Source of the DNA: Hippasteria phrygiana
Taxonomy: Eukaryota; Echinodermata; Asteroidea; Valvatida; Goniasteridae
Direction of reading: 5' to 3'
Assembly: GCA_037893225.1 (NCBI GenBank)
Contig: JAZGUH010000274.1
Span: 124,001 to 188,000, forward strand
Length of the DNA: 64,000 nt
Within the stretch, counting starts at the first letter, position 1. Each line of letters begins with the position of its first letter. The notes beneath the pieces were generated by a model. That model saw only the letters and a program-made list of their open reading frames with translations. It had not been told where the DNA came from and made no database searches. Shown here piece after piece: positions 1-10,432 of the stretch. The position numbers were made by a program, and so were the translations under genes.

Positions 1-165
1 TCATTTTTAAAAATGAAAAATTATTTGAAAGAAACGTAGCCAGCCCACTGATCTAGTTTGGTGCTGGAATCTGCTACACCAATGCATACATTAATGGCTT
101 CGTCCGCTGCGGCTGGTCCAGTGCAAATTTGGCAGAAAGACTTTTACAAGCATGTACTTTAGCTA

Positions 166-308
166 ACCCTAACCCTCCAGGGTATTTTGGCTAGAAACCC
201 TGCCAGACGCATCAGATTGCATACTTTGTCACATTGACTTGTGTGCAGAGTGCAGCAAGGTCAAGCTGTCACCACAGATGCACTGTGCTGCATCTGGCAG
301 GGTTTATA
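166..308. repeat. CCCTAA-edged 140-bp repeat, copy 1
   Basis: AACCCTAACCCTCCAGGGTA, inner inverted words AACCCTGCCAGACGCA / TGCATCTGGCAGGGTT, with TTTGTCACATTGACTTGTG between. Near-identical to 30648-30792. Confidence 0.85.
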
Positions 309-310
309 GG

Positions 311-1194
311 GCTTTAGTGGATTTTTGCACCAATAACATAATGACTTTGATTGCAAACAAAAAAACATGCTGGATGAAACCTACGCAACTTTTGACTGAA
401 AAGAAATGTGCGGCATGTGCAGTGTTTGAAAATAAGTTTCGTATGAAAGTCATGCCATGTATACAAGCTTCAAAGCATCTCCAATTCTCAATCATACATG
501 CATGCCACAAAGCGTTTAAGCAACTGCATCCATGTTCGGACTGAAAATTTCAATTCAATCGATTTCCTCCTACTAACAAATTATTAATTTATAGGAAATT
601 TTTGAACCAAAAAACACTTACTACACTCTATTTGGTCTTCTTAAATAAGCGTCCGAAATTTGAAACTTATTTGTTGCTTGTCCAACGGTTGATATTAGGA
701 GAATGTCTCACTGGAAACCTTGTTACTTATTGACAAATTAGCAATTTCATTATTTTCAGGGCGAAACACCCCCAAATGCACTGACGCAGCAGCTTCAACT
801 TTCACGCAATTCTCACATCAAAAGGGGAAAAAAAACTACTGGCAATGAGCAATTCTTTACAATAAAAACACTCCGGCAAAGAGATCTGAATGTAAATTTG
901 CCGGCAGTGCAGACGTCTGAATGCAGGCAGGCCTGGGTCGGGACCGAATCCACAGTTCTAGGGGACACTGACTCTACAAACGACTCAGAGCGCGGCGATC
1001 ACACCCCACATAAAGCTTGTTCAAATAAGCTTTTTGGGGGTAGTCAACTCCGTTTTTGTATACCTAGCCCAATTGAGGGAAGAGAGAGAGGCCCCTCGGG
1101 GTATTTTGTAAAGCCCTCAATTTGAAGAGGTGAAGTGGTCCTCAATTTCTTCTTCAAGGCCAGAGCGATGAGGCTTGCATATTGCACAAGTCAT
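311..1194. other. No recognised feature
   Basis: AT-rich unique-looking sequence with a short GAGAGAGAGAGGCCCC stretch near 1079. No conserved coding segment or repeat partner was seen in the window. Confidence 0.6.
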
Positions 1195-1375
1195 TTTTAA
1201 AAGTAGTGTACATGATTGGTTATTGTTGAAGTTTTCAGGAATGGGCGGATTTGGGGGTTAGTATTTAATATAGGAAATATCGTTCCACTGACCTGTTCAA
1301 AGTTTTGCGTTCTTGGATGGCGAAAAAGAAAGGAGAAAAACAGCGTTCGTTTTCAACCGTCGGGCAGCATTTGTT
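1195..1375. mobile_element. Inverted partial copy of the 6.3-kb TTAA MITE
   Basis: GTAGTGTACATGATTGGTTA, ATGGGCGGATTTGGGGGTTA, ACTGACCTGTTCAAAGTTTT and CAACCGTCGGGC match the reverse complement of 6640-6803. The palindromic half is missing and the array at 1.45 kb follows. Confidence 0.8.
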
Positions 1376-1473
1376 ATAGCACCCTCTTTTGTAAATGGGA
1401 TCATTTTCAATTGGTCACATAACATGTATAGGGGCCGAGGGGCTGACTTCGTGATCCACGTGGTTGTCACTTG

Positions 1474-2100
1474 TTGGATTCGAACCAGCCACATCACAGG
1501 CAAATGGCAATGAAGAACCTAGAAGCTAGAAAGGAAATTATCCACTTTAAGTTGAGTATCTGATAAAGGGAAGGTCTCTATGCGTGTGGGCTGACTACCT
1601 GATTCACTTTGTTTACACCGGTTGGATTCGAACCAGCCACATCACAGGCAAATTTCAAGGAAGAACCTAACGGCTAGGAAGGAAATTATCCATTTTGAGG
1701 GAAGATAAAAAGCAGATTGGGCCGACTACGCGATCCATTTTGTTGTCACTGGGTGGATTCGAACCAGCCACATCACAGATAAATGGCAAGCAAGAACCTA
1801 GCGGCTAGGAAGGAAATTATCCGTTTTGAGTTGAGTACGGTATCTGATGAGGGAAGATAAAGAGCAGAGTGGGCTGACTACTCAATCCACTTTGTTGTCA
1901 TTGGTTAGATTCGAACCAGCCACATCACAGGCGAATGGCAAGGAAGAACCTTGAAGCCAGGAAAGAAATTATCCACTTTGAGAGGAGTATCCGATAGGAC
2001 TGAGATAAAGAGCAGAGTGGGCCAACTTACGAGATCCACGTGATTGTCACATTTGAACCAGCCACATCACTGGCAGATGGCAAGCAAGAACCCATAAGAT
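1474..2100. repeat. Tandem array of ~145-bp units bearing GGATTCGAACCAGCCACATC
   Basis: The key word starts near 1476, 1624, 1754, 1907 and (damaged) 2051, with spacing of about 130-153 bp. Each unit also has AAGAACCTA-GCTAGGAAGGAAATTATC and GGGCTGACTAC. GGATTCGAACC is the reverse complement of a tRNA B box. An isolated further unit is at 2630-2720. Confidence 0.85.
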
Positions 2101-2849
2101 TAAGAAGCTAGGATGGAACTGATCCATGCATTTTGACTGAAGAGCATGTACAGTATCTGGTATTGTTTGAAGCTTTGCATGGTGGAGATGTAAGCTGGAA
2201 AGAAGGCTGCAGGCACACCGTGGAAAGATAATTCTTTTGTAAGGAAGTGTTGGCTCTGAAGAGAGTCGATGGGAGACCTTATTATCTCACCATCACTTCT
2301 TCACAAAAGAGATATATATGTATATCTTTCCATTGTGTACCCGCAGCCTACTTTCCAGCTTAGGCCAACAAAAAATAGTTCTGCTTCCAATTACATGGCA
2401 TTTGAAAATGGGGTAGGAAATTATTTTTTATTTATGTTTTTTTTTTTTTTTTTTTTGGGGGGGGGGGCACTTTTTGTGTGCTGATCATATGTACATGTAG
2501 ATGTCTATGTGTAGTCAGGGTTTAAAGGTAGTATTTACAGGTTAGTGTCTGGGCCGTTAAAATAGGGCAGGTAGAGTAACCGGAAGCAACATTCTTTTTT
2601 TTTTTGGGCCTTACATGTATCTGATGGGGGAAGATAAAGAGCAGAGAGTGTCAACTACCCAATCCGCTTTGTCATCACTGATTGGATTCGAACCAGCCGA
2701 ATCAAAGATGAATGGTGAGAAAAGTACCACCGCCCCAACTGGATCACCCAAAGGCTTTGTTATCTGGTAGGTATTTATTTGACACTCAACTTGCACTCTT
2801 ACAAGGACGACAGGTGAAAAGTACGACTCGTAATACCACTTGTGTTTGG
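2101..2849. other. Intergenic: homopolymers and one stray array unit
   Basis: T then G runs at 2438-2467, a poly-T run at 2596, and one isolated unit of the 1.5-kb array (GGATTCGAACCAGCCGAATC at 2684). Confidence 0.6.
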
Positions 2850-2921
2850 TGGGAAAAGAAAGAAAGAAAAAAAGAAAGAAAAAAGAAAGAAAAAAAAGAA
2901 GGAAAGAAAGAAAGAAAGAAA
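2850..2921. repeat. (GAAA)n microsatellite
   Basis: Purine-only run of GAAA/GAAAA units on the plus strand. Confidence 0.9.
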
Positions 2922-3755
2922 ACAATCTGGGCTCATCCTTTACTGGGTTTAAACAGTTTGGCAAAGTTCTACAACCGACGACAAAAGCGCTCAAGCCTTG
3001 ACCCATAAAGCAATGTTGAACAAGAAATAAAAATCACAATGGAATGAGGCAGTACCTCGGCTCAGTCCTTTGACAGCTCTGACAATCTGAATGGCCCATC
3101 CATCAAAAAATCTGGTGCCAAAATTGCTTCGATGAAATCCCCCGAACAAAAGGCATCAGAAAAATGTTGTAAATACTCTGGCAAATCTGTCAGACAACAG
3201 TGCTGCGACAGCTCTGTCAAGCAGTAGGCACTAGGGGGTTTGCTCAATGAGCAAATACATTAAGGGTGATCCGAAGAGCACCTTTTGTGGAGTTTTGTTC
3301 CGGAAGACAATGCGCGGACAATAGCAGAGGTCAGAGTACAAGGGGGAATTTTCCAGAAGCCAGTCATAGTGGTCAGATGGATCCGGCCGTTCCATTGTCC
3401 GCTATTGTTTGCTGGTTATTCAATCCACCTGGGACCTATTGTATAGGATGACAGCATAGCTTTGCTCTGTGCAATCAAGAAGCTATGGGAGTAGGCCTAT
3501 TGTTGTGGTTTATATTGTGGAGATTGTTGTTGGTAATATTAATTCACCTGCTAAACAGGTCCTTGATGGGATTACAAAGGGGATATAATCAGCAAGAATA
3601 TAGCTGTCATCAGTCAACATAACTGTGTGCTCTTTTGGTGTGAAAGAGGTTTTCCAAGTTAAGCCTATGACAGGAAAACCATGAAGTATGGACACACACT
3701 TTAAAGGGAGTTTAAGCACACACATCAGTCACTTGCTATGTAGGATACAAAGGGG
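2922..3755. other. No recognised feature
   Basis: Unique-looking; a local inverted pair GCGGACAATAGCAGAGG / CCATTGTCCGCTATTG spans 3313-3410. No gene. Confidence 0.55.
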
Positions 3756-3955
3756 AGCATCCAGAGGGGGGTTTGGGGGGTCGAAAGCCCCCCCCCCCCC
3801 TCCCCCACTCGTTGCCAATGTATTATTATTATTTTATTTTTGCTCGTAAGGGCAAACCAGAAAAGCAAAACCCTCTAAAGTTCTTATTTTGTGTACGGGT
3901 AAGAACAAAACAAAGAGGTTAAATGGCGCCACCAACGTTGAGAAAGTATTGAGAA
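3756..3955. mobile_element. Fragment of a GGCGGATCC-type element
   Basis: Left edge GCATCCAGAGGGGGGTTTGG, then a C run and AAACCAGAAAAGCAAAACCC, ACCAACGTTGAGAAAG. It matches 19440-19570 on the opposite strand. No clean right end. Confidence 0.65.
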
Positions 3956-4569
3956 AATTCCACTTTTCTTGAGAATGACAGCACACCAGGGTGTCATGAT
4001 TTCACAGGATGCTTGGGACTATTACTTACTAACAGTCAATTAAGGTATTTCATCATAATTCAGTGGTTTGATTTTTGATGCTTGCAAATGTTGTATATTA
4101 CCTTGAAACTGATGTCAAAATAATTGAAAAGTCAATCCCACAGTTATCTTGATGTTTAATGAGGTACGAAAAAGCACTGTCGTAGAGCTACTCAATGGTT
4201 GCAGGCAGTGTCCATACTTTGAGGGGTTCAACATTTCTACAAATTAGGAAAGCTGTGTAAGTCGGAGCTCAATTTATCAACCGAGTGATGAGAAAATAGG
4301 GAAAACCGTTCTTTTTAAAAAATGATATTTTTTTTTTGCACGTTCATATCAAAAATATCAAATCAAAATATACCACAGAATTTTTTGGAGGTCTTTGGAT
4401 ACTATTATTACTCAACGACAGCAATTCAGATGGAAACATTTTTCAGGATTATTGACACTGGCACCATCTTTATAAACAGTAAGCTTTCAGATTGAAACTA
4501 ATCAATTTGGTTTTGGAACAATGTCATACCTTTTTAACAGAGTTGTAGTCGAGTCCCTGCAAGTCTGTT

Positions 4570-4900
4570 GGGGTTCACAAGTCCTTTCACAAGTCCAGTC
4601 AGAAGTCCTTTCATAAAGCTGGTCACAAGTGACTGGATGAACAATGACAAAGGAATGCCTTTGTCAAAGCTCATTTGAATAGCTTGTGAATGGAATTAGG
4701 ACTGGAGGGCTTGTAATGGACTTGTGATGGACTTGTGATGGACTTGTGATGGACTTGTGATGGACTTGTGATGGACTTGTGATGGACTTGTGATGGACTT
4801 GTGATGGACTTGTGATGGACTTGTGATGGACTTGTGATGGACTTGTGATGGACTTGTGATGGACTTGTGATGGACTTGTGATGGACTTGTGATGGACTAC
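4570..4900. repeat. 11-bp minisatellite GATGGACTTGT with inverted arm
   Basis: About 17 copies of the 11-mer (4715-4898). To the left (4576-4640) the complementary word CACAAGTC recurs in inverted orientation, with a spacer GATGAACAATGACAAAGGAA. The same spacer is at 27235-27254, so this is one family of array-bearing inverted element. Confidence 0.9.
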
Positions 4901-6315
4901 ACCCCTGCCTTTTGATACCAGTACATAGGCACTAATTGTCTCAAGTGGCAGTTCAAGAAAACCTATCCACAAAACGGTACAACTTATTATGCAAAACGAA
5001 TTAATTCCCACTTCAAAATTTTCATTTCCCATATTTTGCCACATACTGAAAAATGTATGATAAAACCACAGACACTGCAGTTTGAAGGTTTTCTCTCTTT
5101 CTTTTTAAACAATAAAATAGATATACAGAAAAACCTAAACATGAAAAATGGTTTGATTCATAAAATGGAGGTTTAGGAATGAACACACATAATCCCCTTT
5201 TTACCTCCTCACCAAAATTCAAACAAATGAACACCCCAATGTTTAGCTTTCCCACAGATGTTACAAGGGGAAAACAATCCATCCCCTATGTAAAAAAAAT
5301 TTTTAATTCGCTAATTATTTAGGGGTAAATCTATTTTAGGGGTAAGACAACCTTTTCATGAAACAATACACCATATTTTACTATTATTTGTGAGACTGTC
5401 CCTAACAGGGTTTCTCTCAGCTTTAATTTGCTACTTTCATTTTTTTATGGTCCTGTTGAAGTGCGCCCTCAACTTTCTCCAAGCAAAGCAAATGAGGATC
5501 TAGTTAATAGAGAATGAAGGTTGGGAACATGTTGTCTTTATCTTCTTTTCCAGGTTTGTCTGAGAGAGCTGAGTTTTCCTTATAAATGCAGGGTGGCCAG
5601 CACTTTATAAAGTCAAAATTCCCCGAGTTTTCCCCGACATTTCCCTGAGAAATTTCAAAAATCCTATGAGAACTTTTTTTCACTTTTAATAATGAGGTTG
5701 ATGGGAATTCAACAGGTGGTTACAGCAAGGAGCAAGTTCTGGTGCTGCTGACCTAGTCCCTTGTGTCAATTTGCAATTTAAATCACGCATGCGCGGTCTG
5801 TCTTTCACTCGAACGCATCTAGTCAATCGACTACGTCAATAATCTAGTTTAATATCGTGTAGCAACAACAAACTGCAAAGAATGTCGTCTGTTAACTAAG
5901 CAAATGTTGACACGTCATTTGTATTTTCTAATAATTTATTGAAATTATTCTTTCTACTTAACTTTAGTGCAATAAATAATTCATTATCTTATTGCAAAGA
6001 GTTATTATCATTGGACAGAACCAACAATTTATCGTAAACGTTTGCAAAACTTGCCCCAGTTTACCTATCCTCCATCTTGAAACCGTGATGTAACTCGCGA
6101 ATTATATTAGAGAAACATTGCTTCATGGCTAGGTTGATCAAGTTGGACTAGCTAGTCAAACCACGCAGCGTTCGAGTGACATCTAGATTGACTATGGTTA
6201 AGTCTAGTCACTCTAGTCGCCCAACCGAACTTGCTCAAAGCAACATACACCGCGTTTACACTGGATCCGGCAAAGGTGAATCGGGTTTTGCGGGGTAATA
6301 AAACCACAGGGAAGC
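4901..6315. other. No recognised feature
   Basis: AT-rich, without a coding signature or a repeat partner in the window. A CCCCGAGTTTTCCCCGAC stretch at 5621-5638 looks like a worn repeat. Confidence 0.55.
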
Positions 6316-6803
6316 TTAAATGTAGTGTACACGATTAATAATCCTCAAATTTTTTTTGTACTGAATTATTACGAAATACCTTACTAGACTAAGTTAATAG
6401 TAGTCTCAATCATCCTGTGAAATGATGGCACCAGGTGTGCTGTCGTTGAAATATATATCGTTTTCCAACGATTTCCAGCTGGAAATCGTTGGAAAACTGC
6501 CCTGTAGCCTTTAGTCAAGGTGCGCATGGCTACCCGGACGAGTGGCGCGCCCCGGACATGAGGGTGCCATGGCATATCCGGGGCGCGTCACGCGCCCAGA
6601 TAGCCACGCTCGCCTTGACTAAAGGCTATCATCCGCCCGACGGTTGAAAACGAGCGCCGTTTTTCTCTCCTTTTTTTTTCGCCATCCAACAACACAAAAC
6701 TTTGAACAGGTCAGTGGAATGATATTTCCTATAACATACAAACCCCCAAATCCGCCCATTTCTGAAAATTGCAACAATGACCAATCATGTACACTGCCTT
6801 TAA
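6316..6803. mobile_element. TTAA-flanked MITE carrying large palindromes
   Basis: Ends TTAAATGTAGTGTACACGATT / AATCATGTACACTGCCTTTAA with TTAA at both edges. It includes a perfect 38-bp palindrome (6460-6497) and a 124-bp GC-rich inverted repeat (6505-6628). A second, inverted partial copy is at 1195-1375. Confidence 0.8.
6505..6628. repeat. 124-bp GC-rich inverted repeat
   Basis: Arms TAGCCTTTAGTCAAGGTGCG / CGCCTTGACTAAAGGCTA, then TGGCTACC/GATAGCCA and GTGGCGCGCCCCGGA / TCCGGGGCGCGTCACGC, around a loop CATGAGGGTGCCATGGCAT. It could form a long cruciform. It lies inside the TTAA MITE. Confidence 0.85.
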
Positions 6804-7525
6804 CCACAAATAAACTGTGCCGCGTTTACACTAGATCCCGATCCTCCTTCGATCCACCATATAGAGCGGAAGGAAGGTCATTATGTGTGCACAGTAGCCG
6901 ACCTTGCAGTCATTTTTCGCGGGCTATTGAATCAGTGTAAAACGTAATGTACATGCTTGCCGCTTGGTTACGATTTTGTCGCATCAGTGTCGTTTTTTGT
7001 CGGTCTCATTACGGGATATGGAGATGGATGCTTTCATTACTGCCTTAATCATGTCGGTTCCCCTGATATTATCATACTTTCGGCATACACATCTTTATGG
7101 CCGTCGTGGAGATGGTACGAGTCGGGAAAACGTTGCCTGCACATACCGGTTTTTCCTTGCTATTTTTTGTATTTAAAAGCACTTCCCCCTTTTCTTTACA
7201 AAAAGAACACAAGGTCTGGCCCTGAACCTAAACTCCATCCCATTTGACTTTATACAACACCTGAATAAATCCTAGTCATCCGATTGGTGGATCGTCGATC
7301 ACATGCATTGAATTATTCGTCCCATCGCACGACGCGAACCTGCACCGCCAAAAACGTTCTATCACATGGTTCTATCAAATGGTAACGCGTTTGATAGAAC
7401 TTTCCCGCCGCTGCAACGGGCTGTCATTGGACTGGTTCCCGGTCCCTCCGTTGTCCTTCGGACTTCAAATGTATATTATATACATACGGGGACCGGGAGC
7501 CAGTCTAGGCTGTCATTCACACAAA
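6804..7525. other. Intergenic with short hairpins
   Basis: Contains GTTCTATCAAATGGTAACGC-GTTTGATAGAAC (7368-7399) and ACTGGTTCCCGGTCCC / GGGGACCGGGAGCCAGT (7429-7503). No gene apart from the broken exon that follows. Confidence 0.55.
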
Positions 7526-7709
7526 ATGACGGACGGTGTTTCTGAACTGCGGTTTGTTTTCCTAACAGACGACGAAATATTGGAACAAAATGAAATATGC
7601 AGTCAAACGATTAGAGGAATTTGCAAGACACGCAGGAACAACAATTACAGCTTGAACTGATTCGGAACTAGACCACTTTTTGTCGCGGTTTTATGCGGGA
7701 CTGAGAAGG
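7526..7709 (+). pseudogene. Broken exon resembling KIAA1958/DUF3504-type proteins
   Basis: Starts ATGACGGACGG; the first frame reads VFLTDDEILEQNE. The neighbouring frame then gives KYAVKRLEEFARHAGTT, a TGA, and TDSELDHFLSRFYAGLR. The pattern (N-T-K-x-A-V ... E-L-x-x-F-L-x-R-F-Y) resembles the N-terminal part of KIAA1958/QRICH1-like, Crypton-derived proteins, abundant in marine invertebrates. It ends at AG|GTAAAC, a possible donor. One frameshift and one stop make it a pseudogene or a decayed mobile gene. The family call rests on remembered pattern only. Confidence 0.45.
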
Positions 7710-7801
7710 TAAACGGCACGTTGAACACTAAGAAATCCATGCATGCAATCTGTCGGATTTATTCAGGCGTTGTATAAAACAAATAATGAATGTTTCACAT
7801 T

Positions 7802-7925
7802 CGTGCAATGGTAAGATTAATTTCATTCGGTAACAGATGCAATGTCCCATTCCACTCGGCCTCGCCTCGTGGAATGGAACATTCAATCTGTCACCTCATG
7901 AAATTATTCTTACCATCGCACTCAT
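7802..7925. repeat. Long hairpin, ~120 bp
   Basis: GCAATGGTAAGATTAATTTC ... GAAATTATTCTTACCATCGC, and inner CATTCCACTCGG / CTCGTGGAATG. Nearly complete inverted symmetry around GCCTCGCC. Confidence 0.8.
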
Positions 7926-9058
7926 AAACATTCAATATTTGTATACCAACACGTAACATAAAGGCTGCATGTATGATAAGCCTTCTCCAAATAAACACAA
8001 CGCATTTGCAGTGCAGCGCGGTCCCGGATGGGACTAGCGCAGCATGCGCAGCAAGCTCCTCAATAAACACTGCGACATGCATACCGGACGTGGTTGCGTC
8101 AAATTGCGGGGTCTGATCCACCAATTGCATTGAGCCATCTTGAATACAATGTGGTAGCCATCATGGGAAAATATTGCTTGGCAAGATTTAAAAACAGAAA
8201 CTAAAAAAATATTCTCCTTCTCTTTTTGGAAAAAGGCATGCACCAAACATGTTTTTTTTTCCATTATTATTTTGCCTTAAGTGAACTTCCATCCACAGGT
8301 AAGCAACGGTAATTCCAAATATGTGGTTGCATCTTTCTGCACCAATATGACATCCATCATAATGTTTTGGTAGCTCCGATGTGTTTACACAAACCCACAA
8401 TTTATGACCCCAAAAGACGTAGGCGGCTTCGCACCGAAAGTCCGAAACCATTCATTAGGGGTGTTGCTGTTTACACTTGACAAAATGTGTTGATGTGAAA
8501 TTGAATTGAGCAAATATTTCCAAAGTAATGTTTTTTCTCGGGCTTTGCCTTCTTTCAGATGCCCAAACATAGCACTGCTGCTGAGTTTATTATCCCTATC
8601 AATCTTCGTGCAGCGGACAGAAAAGTAAACTTTGGGGGGGCAAAATGATTGTTTCTGAAATGTTAAGCTTTCGTTACAGGCTGTTTAAAGATTGCGAGGA
8701 GAGGGGAGTCCAGACCAAACAAAAACTGGCCCTAATGTAGAGCGGAGTGTTTGTTGAGAGACGATTCTCAACAAACCAATCTTTACAAGGCACACCTGCT
8801 GGTATTCCTCATGAATGAAAGCGGTTGGGCTGGAGGTGTGTTCCCACCCACCTCCCCATAAGCTTTCAGCCAGGCTTTGGAAAATATATATATGCCAAGT
8901 TTGTTTGTACAAAACTTGTGAAAATTTAGACAAATCAGGGACCCGGATCCAGACATTTTTGCAAGGGGGTTGGGGAGGTTGGATTTTATTTTTTAATACA
9001 TTAGCCGAAAAGTAGACCCCCAAAATTTAAGTACAAACATTGTGCACTACTTTTGTAC
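7926..9058. other. No recognised feature
   Basis: One short hairpin GTTTGTTGAGA / TCTCAACAAAC at 8750-8777 and a degraded CCCGGATCCAGACATTTTTG repeat edge at 8941. Confidence 0.55.
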
Positions 9059-9322
9059 TTTTTATTACTACAGCAGGCAAACCGAAACTCATTCCACGGA
9101 CCGGTGAATTCTCGACACGCGAATTATCATCTATAAATACCAGTGAGCGAGCAAACTTATTCAATAGGGGCTCACTCAACTGGAGAATATCACAATTTAG
9201 CTGTCACACGCAAACGTCCAGCAATGCGAGGAAAGTGCATCAATACTCCTTTTCAATTCAGACAAAAAGTTGTACAATTCTGCTGTAAAAAAAAACCACC
9301 AATAATACTGCTATTATCCAAT

Positions 9323-9453
9323 CGAACAAAGATACTGACAATTTGGGAGACCGCCAACATAGGGCAAAATAGCTCAGTTGGTAGAGCGCCGGTACGGTGT
9401 TCCGGAGGTCGCAGGTTCGAGTCCCGCTCCTGCCAGTTTCTTTGTTCACTTTG
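9323..9453 (+). mobile_element. tRNA-derived SINE (family A)
   Basis: Box A-like TAGCTCAGTTGGTAGAGC and box B GGTTCGAGTCC with a constant tail CTGCCAGTTTCTTTGTTCAC. The head CGAACAAAGATACTGAC and GACCGCCAACATAGGGC recurs at the other copies. It lacks a proper acceptor stem, so it is a SINE and not a tRNA gene. The same insertion is present in both duplication copies. Confidence 0.85.
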
Positions 9454-9688
9454 AAAATTATCCAATCTTGTTTGTTTTTCTTCTTGCTTCTGTGCTGGAT
9501 GACAATGAAGACTTACTTGGTTAATCATGCAAGACATTGACAACAACAGAAAACAAACAGGTCTTTAAATTCCCATTATGGCAAAACACACACTACCACT
9601 GGCAGTATTGATCAACAAATTGATATTTGCTGGGATCTCATCTCTCAAATCTGGTTTTGCCAAACCAGCCAGCAGGCACCTTTTAATG

Positions 9689-9898
9689 AATAATAATAAT
9701 ATTCATGCTTATATAGCCCTTTACACAATTATTACCCCTAGCCTTCAGGCCATGAGATCAATTCTATGCAGCAGATTGAGATCTGCGCTCTACCCTCACA
9801 GGTACCCATTTATATTCCTGGAGAGAGGCAATTGTAGTAAAGTGTCTTGCCCAAGCACACAAGCACCGTAATCCCCCGGCGGGGTTCAAACCCACATA
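9689..9898 (+). mobile_element. SINE-like repeat with CTTGCCCAAGCACACAA motif
   Basis: Contains CTTATATAGCCCTTTACACA, a GGTACCCATTTATA block, AAAGTGTCTTGCCCAAGCAC and a closing GGGGTTCAAACCCACA. This order is familiar from widespread marine-invertebrate SINEs. Copy 2 is at 17086-17299. Confidence 0.7.
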
Positions 9899-9903
9899 CC
9901 ATT

Positions 9904-10432
9904 CATAGGCAGATCCATGATTTTTGGAAAGGGGGGTCCAACTTTAAAAGTGTGGGGGGGGGGACATACTGTGCTCCCAACTAATGCGAGCGCGAATCGC
10001 TAAGCCCTTGCGGCGTAGGGTTCGGGGCCCGCTTAAGGGCCCGTAAAAAATTTGGATTCTAGATGCTCTGCGGTGCGATCTGAGGCAATTTCTGACCACT
10101 TTAACCAATTTTTTGGGGAACAAAAGATCATCATTATTAAACATCATTTTCGAGTTTGAAGTAATTGAATCAACTATTCTGAGCTAAAGAATCAAATATA
10201 GGCTACAATTTTTATTCGGGGACGACAAAAAGTGGGGGTGGGAGGGGAACAAACGATATGATATCCCCCCACTTTAATAAGTATGTGTTCATGTGGGGGG
10301 GACAAGTCAGTTGTATGTTTTTCCAAAATGATTCCCGAGTTTAGGTTAGGTCCCCCCCCCCCCCAAAAAAAAAGCATTAATAAAAAGAAATAAAAAAAAA
10401 CATTAATTAATCTGGATCCGCCCTTGCCCTAG
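9904..10432. mobile_element. Insertion specific to duplication copy 1, CAAGGGCGGATCC-type MITE
   Basis: The empty site exists in copy 2 (ACATACCATTGCACG near 17301). The insert is flanked by CCATT on both sides. Its ends resemble the GGCGGATCC-ended elements at 39718 and 19321 (GGCAGATCC left, GGATCCGCCCTTG right). Inside are several G/C homopolymer runs. Confidence 0.75.

Noticed and set aside
165..178. True telomere or chromosome end
   Set aside because: Only two CCCTAA-like units occur at each site, always at the edges of internal repeats.
9365..9440. Possible tRNA genes at the SINE bodies (9.4, 16.8, 25.5, 40.5, 58.0 kb)
   Set aside because: A and B boxes are present, but the acceptor-stem halves do not pair and the same non-tRNA tail follows each copy, so they are SINEs.
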